A stretch of 64,000 nt of DNA, taken from positions 48,649,382 to 48,713,381 of the forward strand of contig CM026403.1 in NCBI GenBank assembly GCA_014843695.1, given 5' to 3'. Below, piece after piece: positions 1 through 14,222 of the stretch. Under the pieces are notes generated by a model. The model searched no databases. It worked only from the letters and a program-made list of their open reading frames with translations, and had not been told where the DNA came from. Numbering within the stretch: the first letter of the stretch is position 1; each line of letters starts with the position of its first letter. Source of the DNA: Archivesica marissinica. Taxonomy: Eukaryota; Mollusca; Bivalvia; Venerida; Vesicomyidae. The translations under genes and the position numbers were made by a program.

Positions 1-3000
1 CTAATCCGCAGTACATATGACATGTCCTAATTACTCTCAGTACATATGAGATGTCCTAATTACTCTCAGTACATATGACATGTCCTAATTACTCTCAGTA
101 CATATGACATGTCCTAATTACTCTCAGTACATATGACATGTCCTAATTACTCTCAGTACATATGACATGTCCTAATTGCTCTCAGTACATATCAGATGTC
201 CTAATTGCCCTCAGTACATATGACATGTCCTAATTACTCTCGGTACATATGACATGTCCTAATTACCCTCAGTACATATCAGATGTCCTAATTACTCTCA
301 GTACATATCAGATGTCCTAATTACCCTCAGTACATATCAGATGTCCTAATTACTCTCAGTACATATCAGATGTCCTAATTACTCTCAGTACATATGACAT
401 GTCCTAATTACCCTCAGTATATATGACATCTCCTAATTACCCTCAGTACATATGACATGTCCTAATTACCCTCAGTATATATGACATCTCCTAATTACTC
501 TCAGTATATATGACATGACCTAATTACCCTCAGTATATATGACATGTCCTAATTACCCTCAGTACATATGTCATGTCCTAATTACTCTCAGTACATATGA
601 CATGTCCTAATTACTCTCAGTACATATGGTATGTCCTAATTACTCTCAGTACATATGGCATCTCCTAATTACTCTCAGTACATATGACATCTCCTAATTA
701 CTCTCAGTACATATGACATGTCCTAATTACTCTCAGTACATATGACATGTCCTAATTACTCTCAGTACATATGACATGTCCTAATTACTCTCAGTACATA
801 TCAGATGTCCTAATTACTCTCAGTACATATGACATGTCCTAATTACCCTCAGTATATATGACATCTCCTAATTACTCTCAGTACATATGACATGTCCTAA
901 TTACTCTCAGTACATATGACATGTCCTAATTACCCTCAGTATATATGACATCTCCTAATTACTCTCAGTATATATGACATGACCTAATTACCCTCAGTAT
1001 ATATGACATGTCCTAATTACCCTCAGTACATATGTCATGTCCTAATTACTCTCAGTACATATGGCATGTCCTAATTACTCTCAGTACATATGACATGTCC
1101 TAATTACTCTCAGTCCATATGACATGTCCTAATTGCTCTCAGTACATATCAGATGTCCTAATTGCCCTCAGTACATATGACATGTCCTAATTACTCTCAG
1201 TACATATGACATGTCCTAATTACTCTCAGTACATATGACATGTCCTAATTACTCTCAGTACATATGACATGTCCTAATTACTCTCAGTACATATGGCATG
1301 TCCTAATTACTCTCAGTCCATATGAGATGTCCTAATTACTCTCAGTACATATGACATGTCCTAATTACTCTCAGTACATATGACATGTCCTAATTACTCT
1401 CAGTACATATGGCATGTCCTAATTACTCTCTGTACATATCAGATGTTCTAATTGCCCTCAGTACATATGACATGTCCTAATTACTTTCGGTACATATGAC
1501 ATGTCCTAATTACTCTCAGTACATATGTCATGTCCTAATTACTCTCAGTACATATGTCATGTCCTAATTACCCTCTGTACATATCAGATGTCCTAATTAC
1601 TCTCAGTACATATCAGATGTCCTAATTACTCTCAGTACATATGACATGTCCTAATTACCCTCAGTATATATGACATCTCCTAATTACCTTCAGTACATAT
1701 GACATGTCCTAATTACCCTCAGTATATATGACATCTACTAATTACTCTCAGTATATATGACATGACTTAATTACCCTCAGTATATATGACATGTCCTAAT
1801 TACCCTCAGTACATATGTCATGTCCTAATTACTCTCAGTACATATGACATGTCCTAATTACTCTCAGTACATATGGTATGTCCTAATTACTCTCAGTACA
1901 TATGGCATCTCCTAATTACTCTCAGTACATATGACATCTCCTAATTACTCTCAGTACATATGACATGTCCTAATTACTCTCAGTACATATGACATGTCCT
2001 AATTACTCTCAGTACATATGACATGTCCTAATTACTCTCAGTACATATCAGATGTCCTAATTACTCTCAGTACATATGACATGTCCTAATTACCCTCAGT
2101 ATATATGACATCTCCTAATTACTCTCAGTACATATGACATGTCCTAATTACTCTCAGTACATATGACATGTCCTAATTACTCTCAGTACATATGGCATGT
2201 CCTAATTACTCTCAGTACATATGACATGTCCTAATTACTCTCAGTCCATATGAGATGTCCTAATTACTCTCAGTACATATGACATGTCCTAATTACTCTC
2301 AGTACATATGACATGTTCTAATTACTCTCAGTACATATGACATGTCCTAATTGCTCTCAGTACATATCAGATGTCCTAATTGCCCTCAGTACATATGACA
2401 TGTCCTAATTACTCTCAGTACATATGACATGTCCTAATTACTCTCAGTACATATGACATGTCCTAATTACTCTCAGTACATATGACATGTCCTAATTACT
2501 CTCAGTACATATGGCATGTCCTAATTACTCTCAGTCCATATGAGATGTCCTAATTACTCTCAGTACATATGACATGTCCTAATTACACTCAGTACATATG
2601 ACATGTCCTAATTACTCTCAGTACATATGGCATGTCCTAATTACTCTCAGTACATATCAGATGTCCTAATTGCCCTCAGTACATACGACATGTCCTAATT
2701 ACTCTCGGTACATATGACATGTCCTAATTACTCTCAGTACATATGTCATGTCCTAATTACTCTCAGTACATATGTCATGTCCTTATTACCCTCTGTACAT
2801 GTGACATGTCCTACTTACTCTCAGTACATATCAGATGTCCTAATTACCTCCAGTACATATGACATGTCCTAATTACTCTCAGTACATATGACATGTCCTA
2901 ATTACTCCTAGTATATATGGCATGTCCTAATTACCCTCAGTACATATGACATGTCCTAATTACTCTCAGTACATATGACATCTCCTAATTACTCTCAGTA

Positions 3001-6000
3001 CATATGACATGTCCTAATTAATCTCAATACATATCTCATGTCCTAATTACGCTCAGTACATGTAGAATGTTCTAATTACCCTCAATACATATTACATGTC
3101 CTAATTACTCTCAGTACATATGGCATGTCCTAATTACTCTCAGTACATATGACATGTCCTAATTACTCTCAGTACATATGACATGTCCTAATTACTCTCA
3201 GTACATATGGCATGTCCTAATTACTCTCAGTACATATGGCATGTCCTAATCCGCAGTACATATGACATGTCCTAATTACTCTCAGTACATATGAGATGTC
3301 CTAATTACTCTCAGTACATATGACATGTCCTAATTACTCTCAGTACATATGACATGTCCTAATTACTCTCAGTACATATGACATGTCCTAATTACTCTCA
3401 GTACATATGACATGTCCTAATTGCTCTCAGTACATATCAGATGTCCTAATTGCCCTCAGTACATATGACATGTCCTAATTACTCTCGGTACATATGACAT
3501 GTCCTAATTACTCTCAGTACATATGTCATGTCCTAATTACTCTCAGTACATATGTCATGTCCTAATTACTCTCAGTACATATGTCATGTCCTAATTACTC
3601 TCAGTACATATGTCATGTCCTAATTACTCTCAGTGCATATGTCATGTCCTAATTACTCTCAGTACATATGTCATGTCCTAATTACTCTCAGTACATATGT
3701 CATGTCCTAATTACCCTCTGTACATGCGACATGTCCTAATTACTCTCAGTACATATGGCATGTCCTAATTACTCCTAGTATATATGGCATGTCCTAATTA
3801 CCCTCAGTACATATGACATGTCCTAATTACTCTCAGTACATATCAGATGTCCTAATTACCCTCAATACATATGACATGTCCTAATTACTCTCGGTACATA
3901 TGACATGTCCTAATTACTCCAAGTATATATGGCATGTCCTAATTACCCTCAGTACATATGACATGTCCTAATTACTCTCAGTACATATGACATGTCCTAA
4001 TTACTCTCGGTACATATGACATGTCCTAATTACTCTCAGTACATATGTCATGTCCTAATTACTCTCAGTACATATGTCATGTCCTAATTACTCTCTGTAC
4101 ATGTGACATGTCCTAATTACTCTCAGTACATATGGCATGTCCTAATTACTCCTAGTATATATGGCATGTCCTAATTACCCTCAGTACATATGACATGTCC
4201 TAATTACTCTCAGTACATATCAGATGTCCTAATTAGCCTCAGTACATATGACATGTCCTAATTACTCTTGGTACATATGACATGTCCTAATTACTCCTAG
4301 TATATATGGCATGTCCTAATTACCCTCAGTACATATGACATGTCCTAATTACTCTCAGTACATATGACATGTCCTAATTACCCTCAGTATATATGACATC
4401 TCATAATTACTCTCAGTATATATGACATGTCCTAATTACCCTCAGTATATATGACATGTCCTAATTACTCTCAGTACATATGAGATGTCCTAATTACTCT
4501 CAGTACATATGACATGTCCTAATTACCCTCAGTACATATGACATGTCCTAATTACTCTCAGTACATATGTCATGTCCTAATTACTCTCAGTACATATGAC
4601 ATGTCCTAATTACTCTCAGTACATATCAGATGTCCTAATTACTCCAGTACATATGACATGTCCTAATTACTCTCAGTACATATGACATGTCCTAATTACT
4701 CTCAGTACATATGACATGTCCTAATTACCCTCAGTACATATGACATGTCCTAATTACTCTCAGTACATATGACATGTCCTAATTACTCTCAGTACATATG
4801 ACATGTCCTAATTACTCTCAGTACATATGACATGTCCTAATTACTCTCAGTACATATGACATGTCCTAATTACTCTCAGTACATATGACATGTCCTAATT
4901 ACTCTCAGTACATATGACATGTCCTAATTACTCTCAGTACATATGTCATGTCCTAATTACTCTCAGTACATATGACATGTCCTAATTACTCTCAGTACAT
5001 ATGACATGTCCTAATTACTCTCAGTACATATGACATGTCCTAATTACTCTCAGTACATATGACATGTCCTAATTACTCTCAGTACATATGACATGTCCTA
5101 ATTACTCTCAGTACATATGACATGTCCTAATTACTCTCAGTACATATCAGATGTCCTAATTACTCTCAGTACATATGACATGTCCTAATTACCCTCAGTA
5201 CATATGACATGTCCTAATTACTCTCAGTACATATGACATGTCCTAATTACTCTCAGTACATATGACATGTCCTAATTACTCTCAGTACATATGGCATGTC
5301 CTAATTACTCTCAGTACATATGACATGTCCTAATTACTCTCAGTACATATGACATGTCCTAATTACTCTCAGTACATATGACATGTCCTAATTACTCTCA
5401 GTACATATGACATGTCCTAATTACTCTCAGTACATATGACATGTCCTAATTACTCTCAGTACATATGACATGTCCTAATTACCCTCAGTACATATGACAT
5501 GTCCTAATTACTCTCAGTACATATGACATGTCCTAATTACTCTCAGTACATATGACATGTCCTAATTACTCTCAGTACATATGACATGTCCTAATTACTC
5601 TCAGTACATATGGCATGTCCTAATTACTCTCAGTACATATGACATGTCCTAATTACTCTCAGTCCATATGAGATGTCCTAATTACTCTCAGTACATATGA
5701 CATGTCCTAATTACTCTCAGTACATATGACATGTTCTAATTACTCTCAGTACATATGACATGTCCTAATTGCTCTCAGTACATATCAGATGTCCTAATTG
5801 CCCTCAGTACATATGACATGTCCTAATTACTCTCAGTACATATGACATGTCCTAATTACTCTCAGTACATATGACATGTCCTAATTACTCTCAGTACATA
5901 TGACATGTCCTAATTACTCTCAGTACATATGGCATGTCCTAATTACTCTCAGTCCATATGAGATGTCCTAATTACTCTCAGTACATATGACATGTCCTAA

Positions 6001-9000
6001 TTACACTCAGTACATATGACATGTCCTAATTACTCTCAGTACATATGGCATGTCCTAATTACTCTCAGTACATATCAGATGTCCTAATTGCCCTCAGTAC
6101 ATACGACATGTCCTAATTACTCTCGGTACATATGACATGTCCTAATTACTCTCAGTACATATGTCATGTCCTAATTACTCTCAGTACATATGTCATGTCC
6201 TTATTACCCTCTGTACATGTGACATGTCCTACTTACTCTCAGTACATATCAGATGTCCTAATTACCTCCAGTACATATGACATGTCCTAATTACTCTCAG
6301 TACATATGACATGTCCTAATTACTCCTAGTATATATGGCATGTCCTAATTACCCTCAGTACATATGACATGTCCTAATTACTCTCAGTACATATGACATC
6401 TCCTAATTACTCTCAGTACATATGACATGTCCTAATTAATCTCAATACATATCTCATGTCCTAATTACGCTCAGTACATGTAGAATGTTCTAATTACCCT
6501 CAATACATATTACATGTCCTAATTACTCTCAGTACATATGGCATGTCCTAATTACTCTCAGTACATATGACATGTCCTAATTACTCTCAGTACATATGAC
6601 ATGTCCTAATTACTCTCAGTACATATGGCATGTCCTAATTACTCTCAGTACATATGGCATGTCCTAATCCGCAGTACATATGACATGTCCTAATTACTCT
6701 CAGTACATATGAGATGTCCTAATTACTCTCAGTACATATGACATGTCCTAATTACTCTCAGTACATATGACATGTCCTAATTACTCTCAGTACATATGAC
6801 ATGTCCTAATTACTCTCAGTACATATGACATGTCCTAATTGCTCTCAGTACATATCAGATGTCCTAATTGCCCTCAGTACATATGACATGTCCTAATTAC
6901 TCTCGGTACATATGACATGTCCTAATTACTCTCAGTACATATGTCATGTCCTAATTACTCTCAGTACATATGTCATGTCCTAATTACTCTCAGTACATAT
7001 GTCATGTCCTAATTACTCTCAGTACATATGTCATGTCCTAATTACTCTCAGTGCATATGTCATGTCCTAATTACTCTCAGTACATATGTCATGTCCTAAT
7101 TACTCTCAGTACATATGTCATGTCCTAATTACCCTCTGTACATGCGACATGTCCTAATTACTCTCAGTACATATGGCATGTCCTAATTACTCCTAGTATA
7201 TATGGCATGTCCTAATTACCCTCAGTACATATGACATGTCCTAATTACTCTCAGTACATATCAGATGTCCTAATTACCCTCAATACATATGACATGTCCT
7301 AATTACTCTCGGTACATATGACATGTCCTAATTACTCCAAGTATATATGGCATGTCCTAATTACCCTCAGTACATATGACATGTCCTAATTACTCTCAGT
7401 ACATATGACATGTCCTAATTACTCTCGGTACATATGACATGTCCTAATTACTCTCAGTACATATGTCATGTCCTAATTACTCTCAGTACATATGTCATGT
7501 CCTAATTACTCTCTGTACATGTGACATGTCCTAATTACTCTCAGTACATATGGCATGTCCTAATTACTCCTAGTATATATGGCATGTCCTAATTACCCTC
7601 AGTACATATGACATGTCCTAATTACTCTCAGTACATATCAGATGTCCTAATTAGCCTCAGTACATATGACATGTCCTAATTACTCTTGGTACATATGACA
7701 TGTCCTAATTACTCCTAGTATATATGGCATGTCCTAATTACCCTCAGTACATATGACATGTCCTAATTACTCTCAGTACATATGACATGTCCTAATTACC
7801 CTCAGTATATATGACATCTCATAATTACTCTCAGTATATATGACATGTCCTAATTACCCTCAGTATATTATATGACATCTCCTAATTACTCTCAGTACAT
7901 ATCAGATGTCCTAATTACTCTCAGTACATATGACATGTCCTAATTACCCTCAGCATATATGACATGTCCTAATTACCCTCAGTACATATGTCATGTCCTA
8001 ATTACTCTCAGTACATATGACATGTCCTAATTACTCTCAGTACATATTGCATGTCCTAATTACTCTCAGTACATATGTCATGTCCTTATTACCCTCTGTA
8101 CATGTGACATGTCCTACTTACTCTCAGTACATATCAGATGTCCTAATTACCTCCAGTACATATGACATGTCCTAATTACTCTCGGTACATATGACATGTC
8201 CTAATTACTCCTAGTATATATGGCATGTCCTAATTACCCTCAGTACATATGACATGTCCTAATTACTCTCAGTACATATGACATCTCCTAATTACTCTCA
8301 GTACATATGACATGTCCTAATTAATCTCAATACATATCTCATGTCCTAATTACGCTCAGTACATGTAGAATGTTCTAATTACCCTCAATACATATTACAT
8401 GTCCTAATTACTCTCAGTACATATGGCATGTCCTAATTACTCTCAGTACATATGACATGTCCTAATTACTCTCAGTACATATGACATGTCCTAATTACTC
8501 TCAGTACATATGGCATGTCCTAATTACTCTCTGTACATATCAGATGTCCTAATTGCCCTCAGTACATATGACATGTCCTAATTACTCTCGGTACATATCA
8601 GATGTCCTAATTACTCTCAGTACATATGACATGTCCTAATTACTCTCAGTACATATGACATGTCCTAATTACTCTCAGTATATATGGCATGTCCTAATTA
8701 CCCTCAGTACATATGACATGTCCTAATTACTCTCAGTACATATGACATGTCCTAATTACTCTCAGTACATATGACATATGTCCTAATTACTCTCAGTACA
8801 TATGACATGTCCTAATTACTCTCAGTACATATGACATGTCCTAATTACTCTCAGTACATATGACATGTCCTAATTACTCTCAGTACATATGACATGTCCT
8901 AATTACTCTCAGTACATATGACATGTCCTAATTACTCTCAGTACATATGACATGTCCTAATTACTCTCAGTACATATGACATGTCCTAATTACTCTCAGT

Positions 9001-10287
9001 ACATATGACATGTCCTAATTACTCTCAGTACATATGACATGTCCTAATTACTCTCAGTACATATGGCATGTCCTAATTACTCTCAGTACATATGACATGT
9101 CCTAATTACTCTCAGTACATATGACATGTCCTAATTACTCTCAGTACATATGACATGTCCTAATTACTCTCAGTACATATGACATGTCCTAATTACTCTC
9201 AGTACATATGACATGTCCTAATTACTCTCAGTACATATGACATGTCTAATTACTCTCAGTACATATGACATGTCCTAATTACTCTCAGTACATATGATGT
9301 CCTAATTCTCTCAGTACATATGACATGTCCTAATTACTCTCAGTACATATGACATGTCCTAATTACTCTCAGTACATATGCATGTCCTAATTACTCTCAG
9401 TACATATGAGATGTCCTAATTACTCTCAGTACATATGACATGTCCTAATTACTCTCAGTACATATGACATGTCCTAATTACTCTCAGTACATATGACATG
9501 TCCTAATTACTCTCAGTACATATACATGTCCTAATTACCCTCAGTACATATGACATGTCCTAATTACTCTCAGTACATATGACATGTCCTAATTACTCTC
9601 AGTACATATGTCATGTCCTAATTACTCTCAGTACATGTCATGTCCTAATTACTCTCAGTACATATGACATGTCCTAATTACTCTCAGTACATATGTGATG
9701 TCCTAATTACTCTCAATACATATGGCATGTCCTAATATCTCCTAGTACATATGGCATGTCCTAATTACTCCTAGTACATATGGCATGTCCTAATTACTCC
9801 TAGTACAAATGACATGTCCTAATTACTCGTACATATGACATGTCCTAATTACTCTCAGTACATATGACATGTCCTAATTACTCTCAGTACATATGACATC
9901 TCCTCATTACTCTCAGTACATGTGGCATGTCCTAATTACCCTCAGTACATATGACATGTCCTAATTACTCTCAGTACATATGACATGTCCTAATTACTCG
10001 CAGTACATATGGCATGTCCTAATTACTCTCAGTACATGTGGCATGTCCTAATTACCCTCAGTACATATGACATGTCCTAATTACTCTCAGTACATATGAC
10101 ATGTCCTAATTACTCTCAGTACATATGACATGTCCTAATTACTCTCAGTACATATGGCATGTCCTAATTACTCTCAGTACATATGACATGTCCTAATTAC
10201 TCTCAGTACATATGACATGTCCTAATTACCCTCAGTACATATTTCATGTCCTAATTACTCTCAGTACATATGACATGTCCTAATTAC
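1..10287. repeat. 29-bp satellite array (about 355 monomers)
   Basis: The whole stretch is a head-to-tail array of a 29-bp monomer; a typical one is at 12-40 and begins TACATATGACATGTCC. The monomer contains two overlapping palindromes, CATATG and GACATGTC. Most variation falls on the three bases after TAT, giving GAC, CAG, GGC, GTC or GAG classes, and on ACTCTC versus ACCCTC. Variants are arranged in blocks rather than at random, so the array has higher-order structure. No frame stays open because each monomer carries TAA/TTA. Single-base indels increase from about 9,240 to 9,840. The array runs straight into an N gap, so its true length and its linkage to the sequence on the right are unknown. 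Confidence 0.97.
2225..7861. repeat. 3,418-bp higher-order duplication inside the 29-bp satellite
   Basis: Rare monomer variants recur at a fixed distance of 3,418 bp. The single-copy motif CTAATCCGCAG is at 3,246 and 6,664, the GTAGAATG variant at about 3,060 and 6,478, and the first AGTCC variant of each unit at about 2,243 and 5,661. The blocks about 2,225-4,443 and 5,643-7,861 look essentially identical by eye. Near 7,861 the match breaks. From about 8,080 part of the unit recurs again at a spacing of about 1,887 bp. Position 1 starts with the same CTAATCCGCAG motif, so an older, diverged unit lies at the left edge. Confidence 0.85.
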
Positions 10288-11287
10288 NNNNNNNNNNNNN
10301 NNNNNNNNNNNNNNNNNNNNNNNNNNNNNNNNNNNNNNNNNNNNNNNNNNNNNNNNNNNNNNNNNNNNNNNNNNNNNNNNNNNNNNNNNNNNNNNNNNNN
10401 NNNNNNNNNNNNNNNNNNNNNNNNNNNNNNNNNNNNNNNNNNNNNNNNNNNNNNNNNNNNNNNNNNNNNNNNNNNNNNNNNNNNNNNNNNNNNNNNNNNN
10501 NNNNNNNNNNNNNNNNNNNNNNNNNNNNNNNNNNNNNNNNNNNNNNNNNNNNNNNNNNNNNNNNNNNNNNNNNNNNNNNNNNNNNNNNNNNNNNNNNNNN
10601 NNNNNNNNNNNNNNNNNNNNNNNNNNNNNNNNNNNNNNNNNNNNNNNNNNNNNNNNNNNNNNNNNNNNNNNNNNNNNNNNNNNNNNNNNNNNNNNNNNNN
10701 NNNNNNNNNNNNNNNNNNNNNNNNNNNNNNNNNNNNNNNNNNNNNNNNNNNNNNNNNNNNNNNNNNNNNNNNNNNNNNNNNNNNNNNNNNNNNNNNNNNN
10801 NNNNNNNNNNNNNNNNNNNNNNNNNNNNNNNNNNNNNNNNNNNNNNNNNNNNNNNNNNNNNNNNNNNNNNNNNNNNNNNNNNNNNNNNNNNNNNNNNNNN
10901 NNNNNNNNNNNNNNNNNNNNNNNNNNNNNNNNNNNNNNNNNNNNNNNNNNNNNNNNNNNNNNNNNNNNNNNNNNNNNNNNNNNNNNNNNNNNNNNNNNNN
11001 NNNNNNNNNNNNNNNNNNNNNNNNNNNNNNNNNNNNNNNNNNNNNNNNNNNNNNNNNNNNNNNNNNNNNNNNNNNNNNNNNNNNNNNNNNNNNNNNNNNN
11101 NNNNNNNNNNNNNNNNNNNNNNNNNNNNNNNNNNNNNNNNNNNNNNNNNNNNNNNNNNNNNNNNNNNNNNNNNNNNNNNNNNNNNNNNNNNNNNNNNNNN
11201 NNNNNNNNNNNNNNNNNNNNNNNNNNNNNNNNNNNNNNNNNNNNNNNNNNNNNNNNNNNNNNNNNNNNNNNNNNNNNNNNNNNNNNN
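10288..11287. other. Assembly gap, exactly 1,000 N
   Basis: A run of exactly 1,000 unknown bases, the usual sign of a placeholder scaffolding gap. The left side is satellite and the right side is non-repetitive sequence. Physical linkage across the gap is not shown by the sequence. Confidence 0.99.
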
Positions 11288-11569
11288 ACAATATATTCTG
11301 AACATTCACTGCTTGTTACAAGTGTGCAGTTTATTTCGTTTGACCAACCATATATCTGGAATTGCAATAGTGACCATGTGAAGCATTTAGACTTATGTAT
11401 TTGGGAAATGTGTATTGAGCATTATCCGCCAGTTCCAAGCGATATCTGAATCCATAGATTAAGAAAGCCATGTGGTAGATACATGTACTATAACCAACAA
11501 CTTTAGGGCATACATGTATGGCAACTCTAAAACTATTGTTAGCATAGGAAAACCCTGCTCTCCTAGCAG
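11288..11569. other. No feature seen
   Basis: Unique AT-rich sequence next to the gap. No open frame, repeat or RNA feature could be supported. Confidence 0.5.
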
Positions 11570-11697
11570 TACATGTATTTCAGACACATATGGGCACCTG
11601 GGGAGAACCACATACCTTCCACAAGACATCTGGATAAATTACTTACTTAACGGAATTCACCATCAGTATGATTCGAACCTACAGTGGTGACCATAAC
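11570..11697 (-). mobile_element. Possible degraded tRNA-derived SINE
   Basis: On the minus strand a B-box-like GGTTCGAATCA lies near 11,670, downstream of a weak GTGGTTATGG segment. It is followed by a GTGGTTCTCCCCAGG-like stretch of a kind often seen in SINE bodies. No convincing A box or tail is present, so this could be chance. Confidence 0.3.
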
Positions 11698-11733
11698 CAC
11701 TCCTGACATATGTGTATTGTTCAGACTCGTATA

Positions 11734-12069
11734 TACGAGGGTGGTTCAGGAAGTTCGCGGAAAGTGCTTATAACTTTTTTAACAATACAGTTTTAATCAT
11801 TATATTTAATACCGATATACGTACATCTCTTTAAAACTTGTAGGAAAGATTTCACCATAGTATCTTTAAAAATGAAGAATGTATATATATAGTGTGTATA
11901 TTATGACGAATAAATATGTTTAAACTAAATGAAATGAATTGGTTTTATGTAATACTGGTGGCATGTGATGTTTGGTACAGTGTGCACAAGTCCAAATAAA
12001 GTTAATTGTTCATATTACACTTGGGTGAAGTCGTTGACTGATCACTTCTTCAACTTCCTGTTTCGTTTG
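11734..12069 (-). mobile_element. Tc1/mariner-type transposon remnant (3' part)
   Basis: The left edge reads TACGAGGGTGGTTCAGGAAG, which resembles the terminal inverted repeat of mariner-like elements and is preceded by TA. Reading inward on the minus strand, the segment at about 12,018-12,069 encodes KQEVEEVISQRL. This resembles the C-terminal part of mariner transposases, where an EEV..AV..WL helix follows the catalytic core, and then reaches a stop. The catalytic domain and the other terminal repeat were not found, so this is a truncated, dead copy. The assignment rests on short motifs only. Confidence 0.5.
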
Positions 12070-12534
12070 AGGACTGGAGGGATGGTCTCAGATCCTTAAT
12101 CATATTTTATTCCTTATTTATATACAATACAATTACAAATATAAACATGGTTAATATATAAGCAAACCGATACAACTGCAATGCTATGCTTATACTTGCA
12201 CAGTGCACGAATAAAATCTAGAAGCATATGTGTTGGGCAACAAGTTGTATCAACATTAGCTAGTGCCCTCCCCAATAAACCAGATTAATGTTAACAAAAT
12301 GACCGTAGCGATGTGTACTGTAATAACTATATTATTTTAGATGAAAATAAATGTTCAGGATTAGAAAGGACAAAAAAACAAAATAGAAAAAAGTAAAATA
12401 ACTAGAGAAGCATTCTGTAACAGCTTTGCTTCTGCGCCATACGCACCATACCCCCAGCCAGCCAACCAGACCCAACCCCCAACCACCAAATAGAGAATCG
12501 GCTCGGAGAACAGCAGATGTGTACTTGCATTGTG
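12070..12534 (-). other. Stretch between mariner remnant and LINE; probable LINE 3' UTR
   Basis: There is no supported coding potential. Short open frames overlap a pyrimidine/purine-skewed stretch (12,440-12,490) and look fortuitous. The LINE reads leftward into this segment, so its 3' untranslated region probably lies here, but no clear oligo-A or tail repeat marks its end. Confidence 0.4.
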
Positions 12535-13943
12535 TTAGTAGATAGTATGACACTCAAAGCGTTTAGTGCTTTTGATGAAAATGTGGACTTGTTTGAAAAT
12601 ATATTCATTGTCTTCAAATGTTTTATTTTCGAAACCAAACAGTAATGTTTGTGTACTTAGCAGATGATAAGTACGCGTATTTAGGAATAGCTGACGCCTC
12701 TGGATTACAAACAATGGACATCGAAATAAATAGTGTTCTGCATCTTCCGTTTCGTTTAGTACACATGTGCAATTTGAATTGTCGTGTAGATGATTGTTAA
12801 ATAAATCTGAATTCAGGTTGCTACAAGCATTTCTGATACGTGTATGATAGACCTGTTGACATCGGTCGTCGCATTTAAAATAAGACGGTACAGTTGGTGG
12901 TTTATATATACGTTTATGTTTCTCTTTAAAAGACGACAACGTATTAATATTACGCATATCAATATCAAGTTCGTTCCACCGTTTTATTGAGGATGGTATT
13001 ACAGATTTGGAATAAACGTCAGTTCGCCTTGCTAATGTAATAACGTTTCTATTATTTCTCAAGTTATATGGGTTTGTTAAATCTACAGTTTCTGCGAAGA
13101 GATCATTTAAGTAACTTGGTACATTACCATTTTTTTGCTTATACACTAGAAATAATTTCTGCATTTTTCTGCGGTCAAAGAGTGATACCCAGCCTATTTC
13201 GCGTTTGTTGATGGAAACAGATCGTGTTAGTCCCGTAACTATTCTAGCAGCGTCGTATTGAAGTTTCTCTAACATTTCCTTTTCGTATAAGGTACAATTG
13301 TCCCAAACTATAGATGCATATTCTAAGATCGGTCGAAGATAAGAAATGTATACTTGATTTAACGTTTGGCGTTTTAATTTAAATTTTAGAATTATCATAG
13401 ATCCTAAAACGTTGCTGACATAAGCTGTAATGTTAGTTATATGGTGGTGCCACGTACCGTTGTCGCTAAGTGTAACTCCAAGATGTTTATGATGACTGAC
13501 GAAGTTTAGTTGCGTATTTTCAAAGATTAAAATCGGTTGAGTTGCATTAACTAACGATAAGAACAAAACTTCTGTTTTGGCTGGATTAAATTGAACTAAC
13601 CATTGCTTTGACCAATCTGATATAATGGTTAGATCGTGATTCAATGTAGCTTCTATTACGTTTATATTGTTTGATGTCACTGCCAAAGAACTATCATCAG
13701 CAAATAATCGTGTGAGACTTAGAAGAGATTCAGCAATGTCATTTACGTAGATTAAAAAAAGAAGAGGTCCTAAAACTGAACCTTGGGGCACCCCAGCATT
13801 CAAACTATGTTCTTTTGAGAATGTTGAACAAACGAAAATCTTCTGACGTCTACCAGTAAGATAACTTGATAACCATTTAAGTATATTGCCGGAAACTCCA
13901 TATTGACGAATTTTAAACAGAAGACCGTTATGCCATACTCTAT
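12535..13943 (-). pseudogene. LINE reverse transcriptase palm, thumb and C-terminal region
   Basis: This is the longest intact piece of the element. From about 13,943 it reads the conserved W-H-N-G-L region, then GVPQGSVLGPLLF and LFADDSSL with the two catalytic aspartates. Next come FNPAKTEVLFLS, HKHLGVTL and the thumb region around YLRPILEYASIVWD. Near the C-terminus a CTC..8..H..4..C pattern (residues C-x-C then EHYLFRC) resembles the Cys/His knuckle at the end of several LINE proteins. A start at TTG/ATG-like codons near 13,803 is artificial because the frame is open upstream to the frameshift. The protein stops at 12,535. Confidence 0.9.
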
Positions 13944-13944
13944 A

Positions 13945-14222
13945 TCAAATGCCTTACTAATATCGCAAAACACGATGCAAGTTGATTTATGTTCATCAAA
14001 AGCTTTGCAAATTTGGTTGTACATGTCTATTAGTTGAAAAACTGTTGAATGACCTGGCAAACAACCTGATTGATATTTGTATATTACATTGTTCTCATAT
14101 AAGAAGTTATATAAATGTTTGAACATAACACGTTCCATTACCTTACCTATACAACTTATTAATGAGATAGTTCGAAGGAAGCTCATGTTGATCTTTTTTA
14201 TACAATGGCATGACATTTGCAA
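13945..14222 (-). pseudogene. LINE reverse transcriptase middle fragment
   Basis: This frame carries ISLISCIGKVMERV, GCLPGHSTVFQL and the catalytic-Asp block FCDISKAFD, motifs of reverse transcriptase finger and palm regions. Immediately after SKAFD an indel at about 13,944 moves the conserved continuation into a third frame. The apparent reading to 13,800 is therefore out of phase. Confidence 0.85.

Noticed and set aside
1..10287. Possible CRISPR array (29-bp periodic repeat)
   Set aside because: Units are contiguous with no unique spacers, the sequence is eukaryotic, and no cas genes are present. It is a satellite.
10261..11367. Open frames of 340-370 codons over the gaps at 10,288 and 31,629
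   Set aside because: They consist almost wholly of N.
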